A stretch of DNA of 64,000 nt from JBBWZH01 sp035544115 (GTDB taxonomy: Bacteria > Actinomycetota > Actinomycetes > Mycobacteriales > CADCTP01), in NCBI GenBank assembly GCA_963714145.1, contig OY970235.1:3224001-3288000 (forward strand), read 5' to 3'. The notes under the pieces are model-generated. The model had not been told where the DNA came from and ran no database searches. It was given only the letters and a program-made list of their open reading frames with translations. Of this stretch, positions 11,042 to 18,836 are shown one piece after another. Position numbers and translations under genes: made by a program. Within the stretch, counting starts at the first letter, position 1. Each line of letters opens with the position of its first letter.

Positions 11042-11701
11042 GTGGCGCAGGTCGCGTACGGCGTCGTCGACCCGAACGGAGCGGACCGCTCCGGCAACCG
11101 CTTCAAACCGCTCCCAAGTTTCTATTGCTCCTACGAGGAGGCCGTCGCCGCCAGCCGGCGACTTGCTGAGGGTCGCGTGGCCGACGCCAACATCGATGGA
11201 CCGTTCGGCGCGGTCGCTGTCGCCGCCCTCGGCGAGATTGTCACCGGGCTCGACGACGTGCCGGGCGGGCCACCGGCCGGGCTCTGGGTGCCGTTGGGCA
11301 ACGGCACCACCGTGACCGCTGTCGGTGCGGCGATCCGGCACCGAGGCTGGGCTACCCGCGTCTTCGGCGTGTCCAGCCCGGGAAACAACTCGATCCTTGA
11401 CTCGTGGCCGTCCCGCCAGCACCGCCCCCTCCCACCCACCGTTCTCGCTCCGACCGCGACGAACGAGCCGCTGGTCAACTGGGACGCGCTGCACGGCCAG
11501 CAGGCGCTCGACCTCCTGCACGCGACGGCCGGCGGCGGCGTCGCGGTGACCGACGCGCAGCTTGAATCGGCACGTCGCACCCTGCGCCGGGCGGGCTTCA
11601 CCACCTCGCCGGCCGGCGCCGCTGGGCTGGCCGCGTTGTTGCTCGCGTCAGCCCGCACCGGCCTGGTAGGGAGTAGCCATGTGGCAGTCTTGACCGGCTG
11701 A
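11042..11701 (+). pseudogene. C-terminal fragment of a fold-type II PLP enzyme (threonine synthase-like)
   Basis: 219 aa resembling the C-terminal two thirds of threonine synthase/tryptophan synthase beta-superfamily enzymes. VPLGNGTTVTAV matches the glycine-rich PLP-phosphate loop and FTTSPAGAAGLAALL matches the conserved C-terminal helix. The N-terminal domain, including the PLP-binding lysine region, is absent. A TGA codon lies directly before the only usable start (GTG 11042), and no homologous upstream continuation was seen in another frame. It is probably a decayed remnant and unlikely to bind PLP productively. Confidence 0.55.
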
Positions 11702-11914
11702 GAGCGCCCCGCGGACCGCCAAGCTGAGCACGGCCGGGCTACCGACGTTCGGCCGCGACCAGGGCCGGGGTGCTGGTCATGCCAGAGCAGGAACAACAGG
11801 CCACGACTCGGCGGTCGGCTTCTCGCCATCGGCGAGGACCCCACGGAGCCGCGTTCGCCGTTACCGGCGACCCCGCACCGGCCCCCTGTGATCCCGAGAC
11901 CGGCATTCTGACCG

Positions 11915-12478
11915 TCAGGAGTCGCGGATCGACCGGGGGTTGTCCCGCGTGCTGAGGTCCAGAACCACCCGTTCACCGGTCGACGCGGCGATCGCCGCCG
12001 CGAGCCGTTCCCAGTCCGCCTTGCGCAGGCGCCCCGCGTCGGCCAGATGCCGACGGCCACCGCCGGACAGGCACGCGTACAGGGCGACGACCGGATCGTG
12101 CGGCGTGGTATCGAAGATCATCCGGTCGACTGCCGACCAGCGCAGATCGGCGTACGTCACCCATTCGACCGAGCCGGTCACGGTCCTTCGGCTGTTGCGT
12201 AGCACGAACCCGTCCCGGTCACAGGTGAACTGAACTGCCTCGGTCCACACGGTCACCGGTTCGGCCCGCGGTGCCGGGACCGCTCCTCCTGGGCGGCCAC
12301 GCACCGCCACCGCGCCGGGGTGGCGGGACGGGACCGAGTCGCCGGGCCGGGGCGGCGGGACGGGGACCGAGCTGCCGGGCCGGGGACGCGACCGGCTACG
12401 CCGCCACCACCTGAGTCTCATCAGACACTCCGTCCGGCGCTCGTCGGCCCGGCGCAGCGAGCGCGCGACCGATTCCAT
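11915..12478 (-). CDS. Hypothetical protein
   Basis: 187 aa, not recognised. The first 75 residues are Arg/Pro-rich and low complexity. The C-terminal 110 residues (FTCDRDGFVLRNSRRTV, SVEWVTYADLRWSAVD, GERVVLDLSTRDNPRS) have balanced composition and look like a small globular domain. The start is uncertain: ATG 12478 or ATG 12421 (MRLRWWRR). No signal peptide or membrane segment is evident. It stands alone between the PLP fragment and the secreted hydrolase. Confidence 0.5.
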   Translation of the reverse strand: MESVARSLRRADERRTECLMRLRWWRRSRSRPRPGSSVPVPPPRPGDSVPSRHPGAVAVRGRPGGAVPAPRAEPVTVWTEAVQFTCDRDGFVLRNSRRTVTGSVEWVTYADLRWSAVDRMIFDTTPHDPVVALYACLSGGGRRHLADAGRLRKADWERLAAAIAASTGERVVLDLSTRDNPRSIRDS

Positions 12479-12725
12479 GACAACTCTGATATATGGTGAA
12501 CCCGGTCGGACCGCTTACACCAGGGGCCACCAAAGCGACCGGTGCTCGAACGGCTACAGGCGCGAGCCTTCGATCGTCAACGCGGCCGAATGCGCGCGGT
12601 GGGGCTCGGGCCAAGGCTTGGCGTTCGCGCGAGCGCCGGATGGATCTGGTCCGGTTCACCGGCGAGTGGGTCGTGTACTACACGCTGATCGCGATCGGCT
12701 GCGTGCGATGGGGCTGACCGGCGGA

Positions 12726-14303
12726 TCAGTCGGCGGGGCAGGTGCGGTGGGGGTTGGGGACGGTGCCGTCGATCAGGTACCGATCCACTGCGTTGTTGAT
12801 GCAGGGGTTCATCGGGTAGGCGGTGTGGCCGTCGCCGTCCCAGGTGAGCAGGTGGGCGTTGCCGAGGATGAGCCGCAGGCGCTGCGCCCAGGCGTACGGC
12901 GTGGCGGGGTCGTGCCGGGTGCCGACCACCAGGATGGGGGTTGCGGTGGCGGCGTGGACCGCGGGCAGCGGCCGCTGCGGGCCTTTCCACTGCTGGCACT
13001 GGAGCAGGCTCAGCGCCTCACCTCTGCCGAAGAGCGGATACTTCGCCGGCCAGTCGGCGAGCGCGGAACGTGCCTGGGCTTCGGTGATCCGGTCGCGCTT
13101 GTCGACACAGCGGATCGTCAGGAAGGCGTCGTCGAAGTTGTCGTACGGGTCGGGCGGACCTTTCAGGCTGTCCCGCAGCGCGAACAGTCCCCCGGCGTCG
13201 CCGCCGTCCGCGTCGGCCAGGGCCGTCGCGAGGTACGGCCACCAACCCCGGACGTACAGGGCGGCAGTCACGACGTCCAGCACGGTGTCGTCGCTGGCTT
13301 TGACCGGCCGCCGGTCCCGCAGATCCGGGATCGGAGCGGCCTTCGCCTTGGCCAGCAGCTGGGTCAGGAAGGCACGCGGGTCGCGACCGAGCGGGCAGTG
13401 CTCTTGGCGTACGCAGTCCGCCGCGAACCGGTCGACGGCGTTCTCGAACCCGCGCGCCTGGTCCTCCTGGTTCGACAGTTCCCCCGCGGTGGGGTCGACC
13501 GCGCCGTCCAGCACGAACGCGCGGACCCGGTCCGGGTAGAGCGTGGCGTAGACGGCGCCGAGCAGCGAGCCGTACGAATGGCCCAGGTAGGTCAGCTTCG
13601 GCTCACCGAGAGCCTGCCGGAGCAGCTCCATGTCGTGTGCCACGGCCGTCGTGTTGTAGTCGGCGAGGCGGTCGCCGTACTTGGCGTAGCAGCTGTCCGC
13701 CGCGCGGACGGCCTCGGCCAACGCCGCGCTGTAGCCGTTGTTCGCGGCACTGTGGGTGCCGGTTGTGTCCTTCGGTTTGCTGGGTACGCACCGCACGGGG
13801 TCGGACCGGCCGACCCCGCGCGGGTCGAAGCTGACCAGGTCGAAGCGCCGCAACAGGTCCACCGGCAGCCTCGACGCGAGGTAGCTCGCGAACCCTGCGC
13901 CGGACGCGCCCGGTCCCCCGGGGTTGAAAACCAGTGAGCCGATCCGGTCGGTCTGGCCGGCCATCCGCGCGCGTACGACGAACATCGGCAACGTCCGCCC
14001 GCCCGGCTTGGCGGGGTCCACCGGGACAGCGAGCGTGCCGCAGGAGTAGGACACCACGCGGCCGGGCGTCGGCTCCGGCTTCAACTGCCGGGTCGTGCAG
14101 CGGGACAGGACCAGCCGCGGTGCCTGCACACCGGCTCCGGACCGGTCCGGAGACCGGCTCGGAGACAGGCCCGGAGACCGGCTCGGAGCGGGAGAGCCCG
14201 GCGAGCCAGCTGGGCCGCCGGTACAGCCGACGACCATCAGCGCCAGCACGCACACCGCCGTGGCACGGACCCGCCACCACCCCGAACCCGCCCCGCGCCG
14301 CAT
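12726..14303 (-). CDS. Secreted alpha/beta hydrolase, tripeptidyl-aminopeptidase type (lipoprotein)
   Basis: 525 aa with a lipoprotein signal (lipobox VVGC at about residue 26) and a Ser/Pro-rich linker. The hydrolase domain carries the oxyanion motif FNPGGPGASG, the nucleophile GHSYGS, an acid at VVGTRHDPATPY, and histidine in GDGHTAYPMN within a C-terminal TAP-like domain. Actinomycete proteins of this architecture remove N-terminal peptides from extracellular substrates. ATG 14303 was chosen over 14357 because it begins directly at the signal peptide and is preceded by a purine-rich stretch. Mature location: outer face of the membrane or cell wall. It is a monocistronic unit. Confidence 0.85.
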   Translation of the reverse strand: MRRGAGSGWWRVRATAVCVLALMVVGCTGGPAGSPGSPAPSRSPGLSPSRSPDRSGAGVQAPRLVLSRCTTRQLKPEPTPGRVVSYSCGTLAVPVDPAKPGGRTLPMFVVRARMAGQTDRIGSLVFNPGGPGASGAGFASYLASRLPVDLLRRFDLVSFDPRGVGRSDPVRCVPSKPKDTTGTHSAANNGYSAALAEAVRAADSCYAKYGDRLADYNTTAVAHDMELLRQALGEPKLTYLGHSYGSLLGAVYATLYPDRVRAFVLDGAVDPTAGELSNQEDQARGFENAVDRFAADCVRQEHCPLGRDPRAFLTQLLAKAKAAPIPDLRDRRPVKASDDTVLDVVTAALYVRGWWPYLATALADADGGDAGGLFALRDSLKGPPDPYDNFDDAFLTIRCVDKRDRITEAQARSALADWPAKYPLFGRGEALSLLQCQQWKGPQRPLPAVHAATATPILVVGTRHDPATPYAWAQRLRLILGNAHLLTWDGDGHTAYPMNPCINNAVDRYLIDGTVPNPHRTCPAD

Positions 14304-14624
14304 CTCCCCACCCTTCCTACCGGACGGCAGCTTGTTGCGGTGTGACCGGCGCGGCACTGGCGTTGTCGAGGCCGCCGCTGCCCTCGGCAGGACCGCGGAT
14401 CAAACCCTACTGACCTTGTTGAGCGAACCAATCGCGTGCGGCCTGCCTCAAGGGGCATTTCTTCGGTCGCCGATGGCCCAGCGACGCCGTCGCCACAGCC
14501 CATCCCGCTCGATCCGGGCTCTGTCCTCCGCGGTCAGAAGCGGTGCCTGCGCCGGGCAGCGCTGCTCTCATGCCAGGGCAGCGGCGGGCCCGATCCGCCG
14601 TGCCGTCGCGGTAGCTGGGGCTGC
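14304..14624. other. Intergenic stretch without a supported gene
   Basis: About 320 bases between the APH-type gene and the secreted hydrolase, both on the minus strand. It should hold the hydrolase promoter near 14304-14400. A minus-strand frame ending near 14450 (residues such as DRARIERDGLWRRRRWAIGD) looks protein-like over about 40 codons but has a stop just upstream and no start, so at most it is a remnant. Confidence 0.4.
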
Positions 14625-15380
14625 TCAGACGGCTCGGACTTCGGCGAGCCGCTCGACCGCGAACCGGTCGGTGCCGCTGGGGTCCCAGCAGACGGCGGCC
14701 TGCCATGCGGACGACGCCTGCGCGGCGATGTCGTACGCGTCGTCGTCGAGACCGGCGGCGTTGTGCGGCAGCGCCAGGTCGAGGTCGGGGACGTCGACGT
14801 GCGACTCGTCCCAGTCGATCATCGCGACGCGACCCGCGGTCATGCGGATGTTGCCCGGGTTGGGGTCGCCGTGCACGACGCAGGTCGTACGACCGGTGAG
14901 TCGCGCCCACGCTGCTCGGCATCGAACGACACCCTCAGGCGGCATCGCGCCGAGGTCGACCTTCGTCCCGGTCCCGGCGTGCAGCAGGTCGGTCGACGAT
15001 CGCCAGCCCGGGCGTTGCGGCCAGCCGCGCGTGAGCCGGTGCAGCTGGCGCAGTGTGTCGGCGACGCGCCGCCAGTCGGCTTCGGTCTCGGGCGGTCCGC
15101 CCGCAACGTAGGTCATCACCACCAGACCATCGGCGAAGTGCCGGCCGTCCGTGGTCGGGATCGGCACCGGCACCGCCATCCCCGCACGGTCCAGGTGTCG
15201 CAACAGGTCGGTCTCCCAGGCGAGATCGGCGTCGCCGCGCCGGCCGAGACGACCGACCGCGAGGCGCCCGTCGAGGCGCACGCTGCACACCTCGTTGACG
15301 CCGACTCCGCCAGTGAGCGGTTCGCCGCGGACGACGCCGTCGCCCCACTGCTCGAGTGCCTCCCATCCCACCGGCCACAT
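14625..15380 (-). CDS. Aminoglycoside phosphotransferase (APH)-family kinase
   Basis: 251-aa cytosolic kinase-fold protein. The catalytic loop VVHGDPNPGNI (near residue 168) and the metal-binding IDWDESHVDVPDLD (near 186) are the hallmarks of APH/choline-kinase-like phosphotransferases. The N-lobe is short and VVMTYVAGGPPE is the hinge. Members phosphorylate aminoglycosides, macrolides or small metabolites; the sequence does not say which. No other resistance genes are near. The start ATG 15380 has no strong ribosome binding site. Confidence 0.8.
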   Translation of the reverse strand: MWPVGWEALEQWGDGVVRGEPLTGGVGVNEVCSVRLDGRLAVGRLGRRGDADLAWETDLLRHLDRAGMAVPVPIPTTDGRHFADGLVVMTYVAGGPPETEADWRRVADTLRQLHRLTRGWPQRPGWRSSTDLLHAGTGTKVDLGAMPPEGVVRCRAAWARLTGRTTCVVHGDPNPGNIRMTAGRVAMIDWDESHVDVPDLDLALPHNAAGLDDDAYDIAAQASSAWQAAVCWDPSGTDRFAVERLAEVRAV

Positions 15381-15471
15381 CTTCGCGGCGGGTCATGAAA
15401 CGCTCAACGCGATTACGAACCCGGCCCGCGCGCTACCAACACGGCGATCACCCGCAGGGGTCCGGCGGAGC

Positions 15472-15509
15472 GCGCCCGCCGGGCAGCCACGCGGCCGCCC
15501 GGCGGGCGC
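15472..15509 (-). terminator. Rho-independent-like terminator hairpin after the lysyl oxidase gene
   Basis: Perfect 13-bp inverted repeat, arms 15472-15484 and 15497-15509 with a 12-nt loop, beginning 6 bp beyond the stop of the minus-strand gene at 15515. There is no T-tract, as is common for actinomycete terminators. Confidence 0.7.
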
Positions 15510-15514
15510 ACCGG

Positions 15515-17131
15515 TCACGGCACGTCGATCAGGCCGACCGGCGGCACCTGCACGGTGCGGGCCCCCGGCGTACCGCCGAGGATCACCTTGCGCAGGCTGG
15601 TGTTGTTCGAGGTGCTGCTCTCGTACAGCCGGTTCTCCGGGTTGGCCACGATCTGGATGTAGTACGTGCCGTTGGGCACGCCGGTGATGTCGAAGGCCTG
15701 GCCGGGCAGGCTCTGGATGTAGGTGTCACCCCACCCGACCGGCAGCTGCTCCCGGATGGACAGCGCGGTCTCCCCGGAGCAGGTGCTGAACCCGAACGTG
15801 CCCGGCTTCCACGCCGCGCCCCGGACCAGCAGGTCGATGGGGTCGGTCGCGCCCAGGCAGAACGCCTCCTTGCCGCTGCGCACCGCGAGCCGCTGGCTGG
15901 CGTCCAGCAGCCGGTAGGTGGCGAAGTCGGTGAAGTGCCAGTGGTTGTGGCCCGGCCGGCGGTCGTACTCGAACGTCCCGGTCGGCGCCGAGCCGACCTC
16001 CTGGCCGTTGGCGTTGTAGAAGTACTGCACGGCATCCATCACGTCGGTGCCGGTCCGGCGGAAGCCGTCGACGATCAGCGGCGACGGGCCGGCGTTCCAC
16101 ACGTTGGCGGCGAAGACCAGCTGGTCGGCGCCGTCCTCGTTGCTGGTCGTAATGCCGAACGCGGGCACCGCGCGCAGGTCCGGCCGGGCGTTGGCGGGCC
16201 GCACCCGGGTGGCCGTCGGCCGGGTCCTGGCGGGCTTCAGCGCCGGGCCGGACCCGGCCCGGTCGGGCAGCCGCGGCGCGGTGCCGTCGAGGTGCAGGGT
16301 CAGCCCGCCGCGGGTGCGCGCGGTGCGGGCGCGGGCCAGTTCGGCGGCGGCCGCGGTGCGGGCGCCCGAGCCCGCCGCGCGGGTCGCGGCGCCGGGCTGA
16401 CCCGGGGCGCTGGTCGACGGCGGGTTGTCCACGTCAATGGTCTCCACCGTGAACGCCGCGCTCACCTGGGCCGCGGCCGCCGGGATGGCGAAGAAGCGAC
16501 GGTAGGCGGGGTTGATGCTGACGTCGAGGGTGTAGTCGCCGTCCGGGGCGTCGAGGCCCTGGTCGAAGGTGTCGAGGATCAGCTGCTCACTCCACCCGGC
16601 CTGCAGCCCCCACATGCCGCCCAGCGCGAACGGCGCGTAGGTGCCGCACATCTCCGGATACGGCGAGGTGGCCGGGGCGTCCGGGCGGGACCGGACGGCC
16701 AGGAACGAGTTCGGGCAGAACGTGGTGTCCTTGTCCATCACCACCCGACCGTCCGCCCCGGTCAGCCGGATGTGCAGGAAGCTGGACAGGCCGTACAGGT
16801 CCTGCACCAGCCCGGCCGGCAGCGGGGTCAGCGTCTCCCGGTTGCCGGTCCGGGTCACCCGGCTCGCGGTGACCGGCCGATCGTACGAGGGCCGGGACGC
16901 CCGGATCTCCACCGGATTGGCGCCGGCCTGAATGTGCATGCCCAGGTCGAAGAAGAAGATCGGGTCGCCGGGGAACCGGTGGTACGTGACGTGCGGGGCC
17001 ACCGACACGAGCCCGAGCGCCGGGGCCGCGGTCGGCGCCGGGGCGGCCCCGACGGGCATTGCCGTGACCGCCGCGGCCACGGCGATGGCGGCACCGGACA
17101 GAACAAGTGACCTTCGCAGGATCGAGCGCAC
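15515..17131 (-). CDS. Secreted lysyl oxidase family protein
   Basis: 538 aa with a Sec signal peptide (about 29 residues ending VGAAPA). The N-terminal half (about 30-220) is an unrecognised beta-rich region containing FFFDLGMHIQAG. An Ala/Arg-rich linker follows, then a C-terminal lysyl-oxidase-like domain (about 310-538). The copper-ligand motif GHNHWHFTDFATYRL lies near residue 395 and a late PNGTYYIQIVANPENRLYE block is also conserved. Animal lysyl oxidases oxidise lysine side chains to aldehydes for crosslinking; bacterial homologues are little studied. Inference: an exported copper amine oxidase acting on extracellular amines or proteins. It is a single gene with its own terminator. 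Confidence 0.8.
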   Translation of the reverse strand: MRSILRRSLVLSGAAIAVAAAVTAMPVGAAPAPTAAPALGLVSVAPHVTYHRFPGDPIFFFDLGMHIQAGANPVEIRASRPSYDRPVTASRVTRTGNRETLTPLPAGLVQDLYGLSSFLHIRLTGADGRVVMDKDTTFCPNSFLAVRSRPDAPATSPYPEMCGTYAPFALGGMWGLQAGWSEQLILDTFDQGLDAPDGDYTLDVSINPAYRRFFAIPAAAAQVSAAFTVETIDVDNPPSTSAPGQPGAATRAAGSGARTAAAAELARARTARTRGGLTLHLDGTAPRLPDRAGSGPALKPARTRPTATRVRPANARPDLRAVPAFGITTSNEDGADQLVFAANVWNAGPSPLIVDGFRRTGTDVMDAVQYFYNANGQEVGSAPTGTFEYDRRPGHNHWHFTDFATYRLLDASQRLAVRSGKEAFCLGATDPIDLLVRGAAWKPGTFGFSTCSGETALSIREQLPVGWGDTYIQSLPGQAFDITGVPNGTYYIQIVANPENRLYESSTSNNTSLRKVILGGTPGARTVQVPPVGLIDVP

Positions 17132-17266
17132 AGAGCACCTCTCGTCGCAGGAATGATCAGATGTCCTGATGACGGCAGCGGCGTGCCCGGATGTTGCCTC
17201 GACCGCGCGTGCCCGCCCATTTGGGTCGATGGGCGGCCCAGCCCTTGACGCCCGCAGGCCGAACCC

Positions 17267-18211
17267 TCAGGCAGTGGCAGGAAGGACGATGACCTTGCCC
17301 GAGAGGGCCCCCGCGGCGGCCCGGGCGTGCACGGATGCCAGGTCCTGCAGCGGGACGCGCTCGGCGACGTCGACGGTCAACTCGCCCCGGTCCACGCGCG
17401 CGACGAGTTCCGACAACTGCCGGGCGTCGCTGCGGACGAAGAGGTCGATGGCTCGCACACCGCGCTCCCCGTCGGCCGGGGCGGGCATCCACACGGTGGT
17501 GCTGACCACGACGCCGCCGTCCCGGACCAGGACGGCCAGCGCACTGAACTCGGCGGGGTCGATCGGGGCGAGGTTGAGCAGGACGTCGACCGGCCCGGTC
17601 ACCGCGGTGGTCACTGCGGTGGTGGTGTGGTCGATGACCTCATCGGCGCCCGCCGCCTTGACGTGCTCGCTGCTGCGGGGGCTACCGGTGGCGATGACGT
17701 GGGCGCCGACCGCCTTGGCCAGCTGTACCGCGTAGCCGCCCACGGCTCCGCCGGCGCCGCTGATCAGGATCCGCTGCCCGGCCGTCAGCTCGGCGTGGTC
17801 GAAGAGCGCCTGCCAAGCGGTGAGACCGACCAGGGGTAGCGCGGCCGCGTCGGCGAGCGGGATCTTCGTCGGAGCCGGTGCCAGGCTCTCGGCGGGCGCG
17901 AGGACGTACTGCGCCGAGGCGCCGTCGACGACAAACGGCAGGAAGCCGACGACCCGGTCACCGACCTCGAGGCCGCTGACGCCCTCGCCGAGTGCGTCGA
18001 TCGTCCCCGCGACGTCCAGGCCGGGGATGTGCGGCAAGGTCAGGGGCATCGGGCCCCGCATGAAGCCCGCGCGGATGTTGCCATCGACCCCGTTGAACGT
18101 CGTCGCGGCGACCCGCAGCCGCACCTGCCCTGGGCTCGGCACCGGCTGGTCGACGTCCTCGTAGCGCAGGACATCGGGGTCGCCGTACTCGTGGAATCGA
18201 ACTGCCTTCAT
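17267..18211 (-). CDS. Zinc-independent quinone oxidoreductase-like MDR protein
   Basis: 314-aa NADPH-dependent oxidoreductase of the medium-chain family. The GroES-like N-terminal part includes IPGLDVAGTIDALG and lacks the zinc-ligand pattern. The Rossmann motif GAGGAVGGYAVQLAKAVGA near residue 148 binds NADPH. Likely reaction: one-electron or two-electron reduction of quinones or enals. It is divergent from a MarR regulator, with three copies of an inverted repeat in the shared promoter, so it is probably induced when MarR releases its ligand-sensitive operator. Confidence 0.85.
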   Translation of the reverse strand: MKAVRFHEYGDPDVLRYEDVDQPVPSPGQVRLRVAATTFNGVDGNIRAGFMRGPMPLTLPHIPGLDVAGTIDALGEGVSGLEVGDRVVGFLPFVVDGASAQYVLAPAESLAPAPTKIPLADAAALPLVGLTAWQALFDHAELTAGQRILISGAGGAVGGYAVQLAKAVGAHVIATGSPRSSEHVKAAGADEVIDHTTTAVTTAVTGPVDVLLNLAPIDPAEFSALAVLVRDGGVVVSTTVWMPAPADGERGVRAIDLFVRSDARQLSELVARVDRGELTVDVAERVPLQDLASVHARAAAGALSGKVIVLPATA

Positions 18212-18240
18212 GGGAAGCGCCTCGCTCTCGATGAGACCTT

Positions 18241-18311
18241 GCTTCGAACTTGAAGCACTTGGTCAAGCTAACAGTGCTTCGAAAGTGAAGCAAGTACTTC
18301 AAAGATGAAGC
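18241..18311. promoter_or_regulatory. Triple MarR-type operator in divergent promoter
   Basis: Three copies of GCTTC-N6-GAAGC: 18241-18256 (perfect arms), 18276-18291 (perfect arms) and 18296-18311 (one mismatch, ACTTC). Centres are 35 and 20 bp apart. The third copy abuts the -10 box of the MarR gene and the first lies close to the oxidoreductase start, so one repressor could control both directions. Confidence 0.75.
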
Positions 18312-18317
18312 AAGCGA

Positions 18318-18323
18318 TAAGGT
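18318..18323 (+). promoter_or_regulatory. -10 box of leaderless MarR transcript
   Basis: TAAGGT sits 6 nt before ATG 18330 with no ribosome binding site, which fits transcription starting at or next to the start codon. Confidence 0.6.
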
Positions 18324-18329
18324 GCCGCC

Positions 18330-18827
18330 ATGCCGGACACGCCGCCACCCCTGGATGCCGTCCAGCTGGGCGCGTACTTCGCCCTCATGGAGGTGGCGGG
18401 TCTGCTTCGACACGCGGTCGAGCAGCAGCTGCGGGAGGCCGGCGACCTCAGCTACGTGCAGTTCCAGCTCCTGGCGCGTCTCGGCCTCGACTCACCGACC
18501 GGCAGCGAACGCATGACCGACCTGGCTGACGGCGTCGTCTACAGCCGCAGCGGGTTGACCTATCAGGCAGGTCTGCTCGAGAAGGCGGGCCTGGTCACGC
18601 GGGCGCCCGCCGCGGACGACGAGCGGGGGGTCATGGTCACGATCACCGATGCTGGGCGGGAGCTGCTGGCCACGGTGCTGCCCGGTCACATCGAGGTCCT
18701 GCGTCACCAGCTCTTTCAACCGCTGTCGCGCCGGGATACGGAGGCGCTGGCTGACCTGCTGTCGCCGGTGCGCGACCACATGCGTTCGGCGCCGCCCCGT
18801 TCGGCGGCGGCTCGCCGCCGGCGATAA
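18330..18827 (+). CDS. MarR-family transcriptional regulator
   Basis: 165 aa with a winged helix-turn-helix: LSYVQFQLLARLGLD, SERMTDLADGVVYSRSGLTYQAGLLEKAGLVTR (recognition region, about 55-90), and the wing PAADDERGVMVTITDAGRELL. MarR proteins are dimeric repressors released by phenolic or oxidant ligands. It is divergent from a quinone oxidoreductase with three operator copies between them, so it is expected to repress itself and that enzyme. Translation looks leaderless. Confidence 0.9.
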   Translation: MPDTPPPLDAVQLGAYFALMEVAGLLRHAVEQQLREAGDLSYVQFQLLARLGLDSPTGSERMTDLADGVVYSRSGLTYQAGLLEKAGLVTRAPAADDERGVMVTITDAGRELLATVLPGHIEVLRHQLFQPLSRRDTEALADLLSPVRDHMRSAPPRSAAARRRR

Positions 18828-18836
18828 CACCCCGTC

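Noticed and set aside
10964..11521. Minus-strand 185-aa frame opposite the PLP fragment, with a natural-looking tail (RTLEERMRNYAAAE).
   Set aside because: The plus strand has recognisable PLP-enzyme motifs over the same bases; only the last 30 codons look protein-like and no family was recognised.
12493..12717. Plus-strand 74-aa frame ending in a hydrophobic GEWVVYYTLIAIG segment.
   Set aside because: The first 50 residues are Arg/Ala-rich shadow-type sequence and there is no ribosome binding site; at best a 25-codon remnant.
14110..14210. Repeated GGAGACCGG-type sequence.
   Set aside because: It is coding sequence for the Ser/Pro linker of the lipoprotein hydrolase.
14407..14922. Minus-strand 171-aa frame between the APH and hydrolase genes.
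   Set aside because: It overlaps the APH gene in another frame and has Arg-rich shadow composition.
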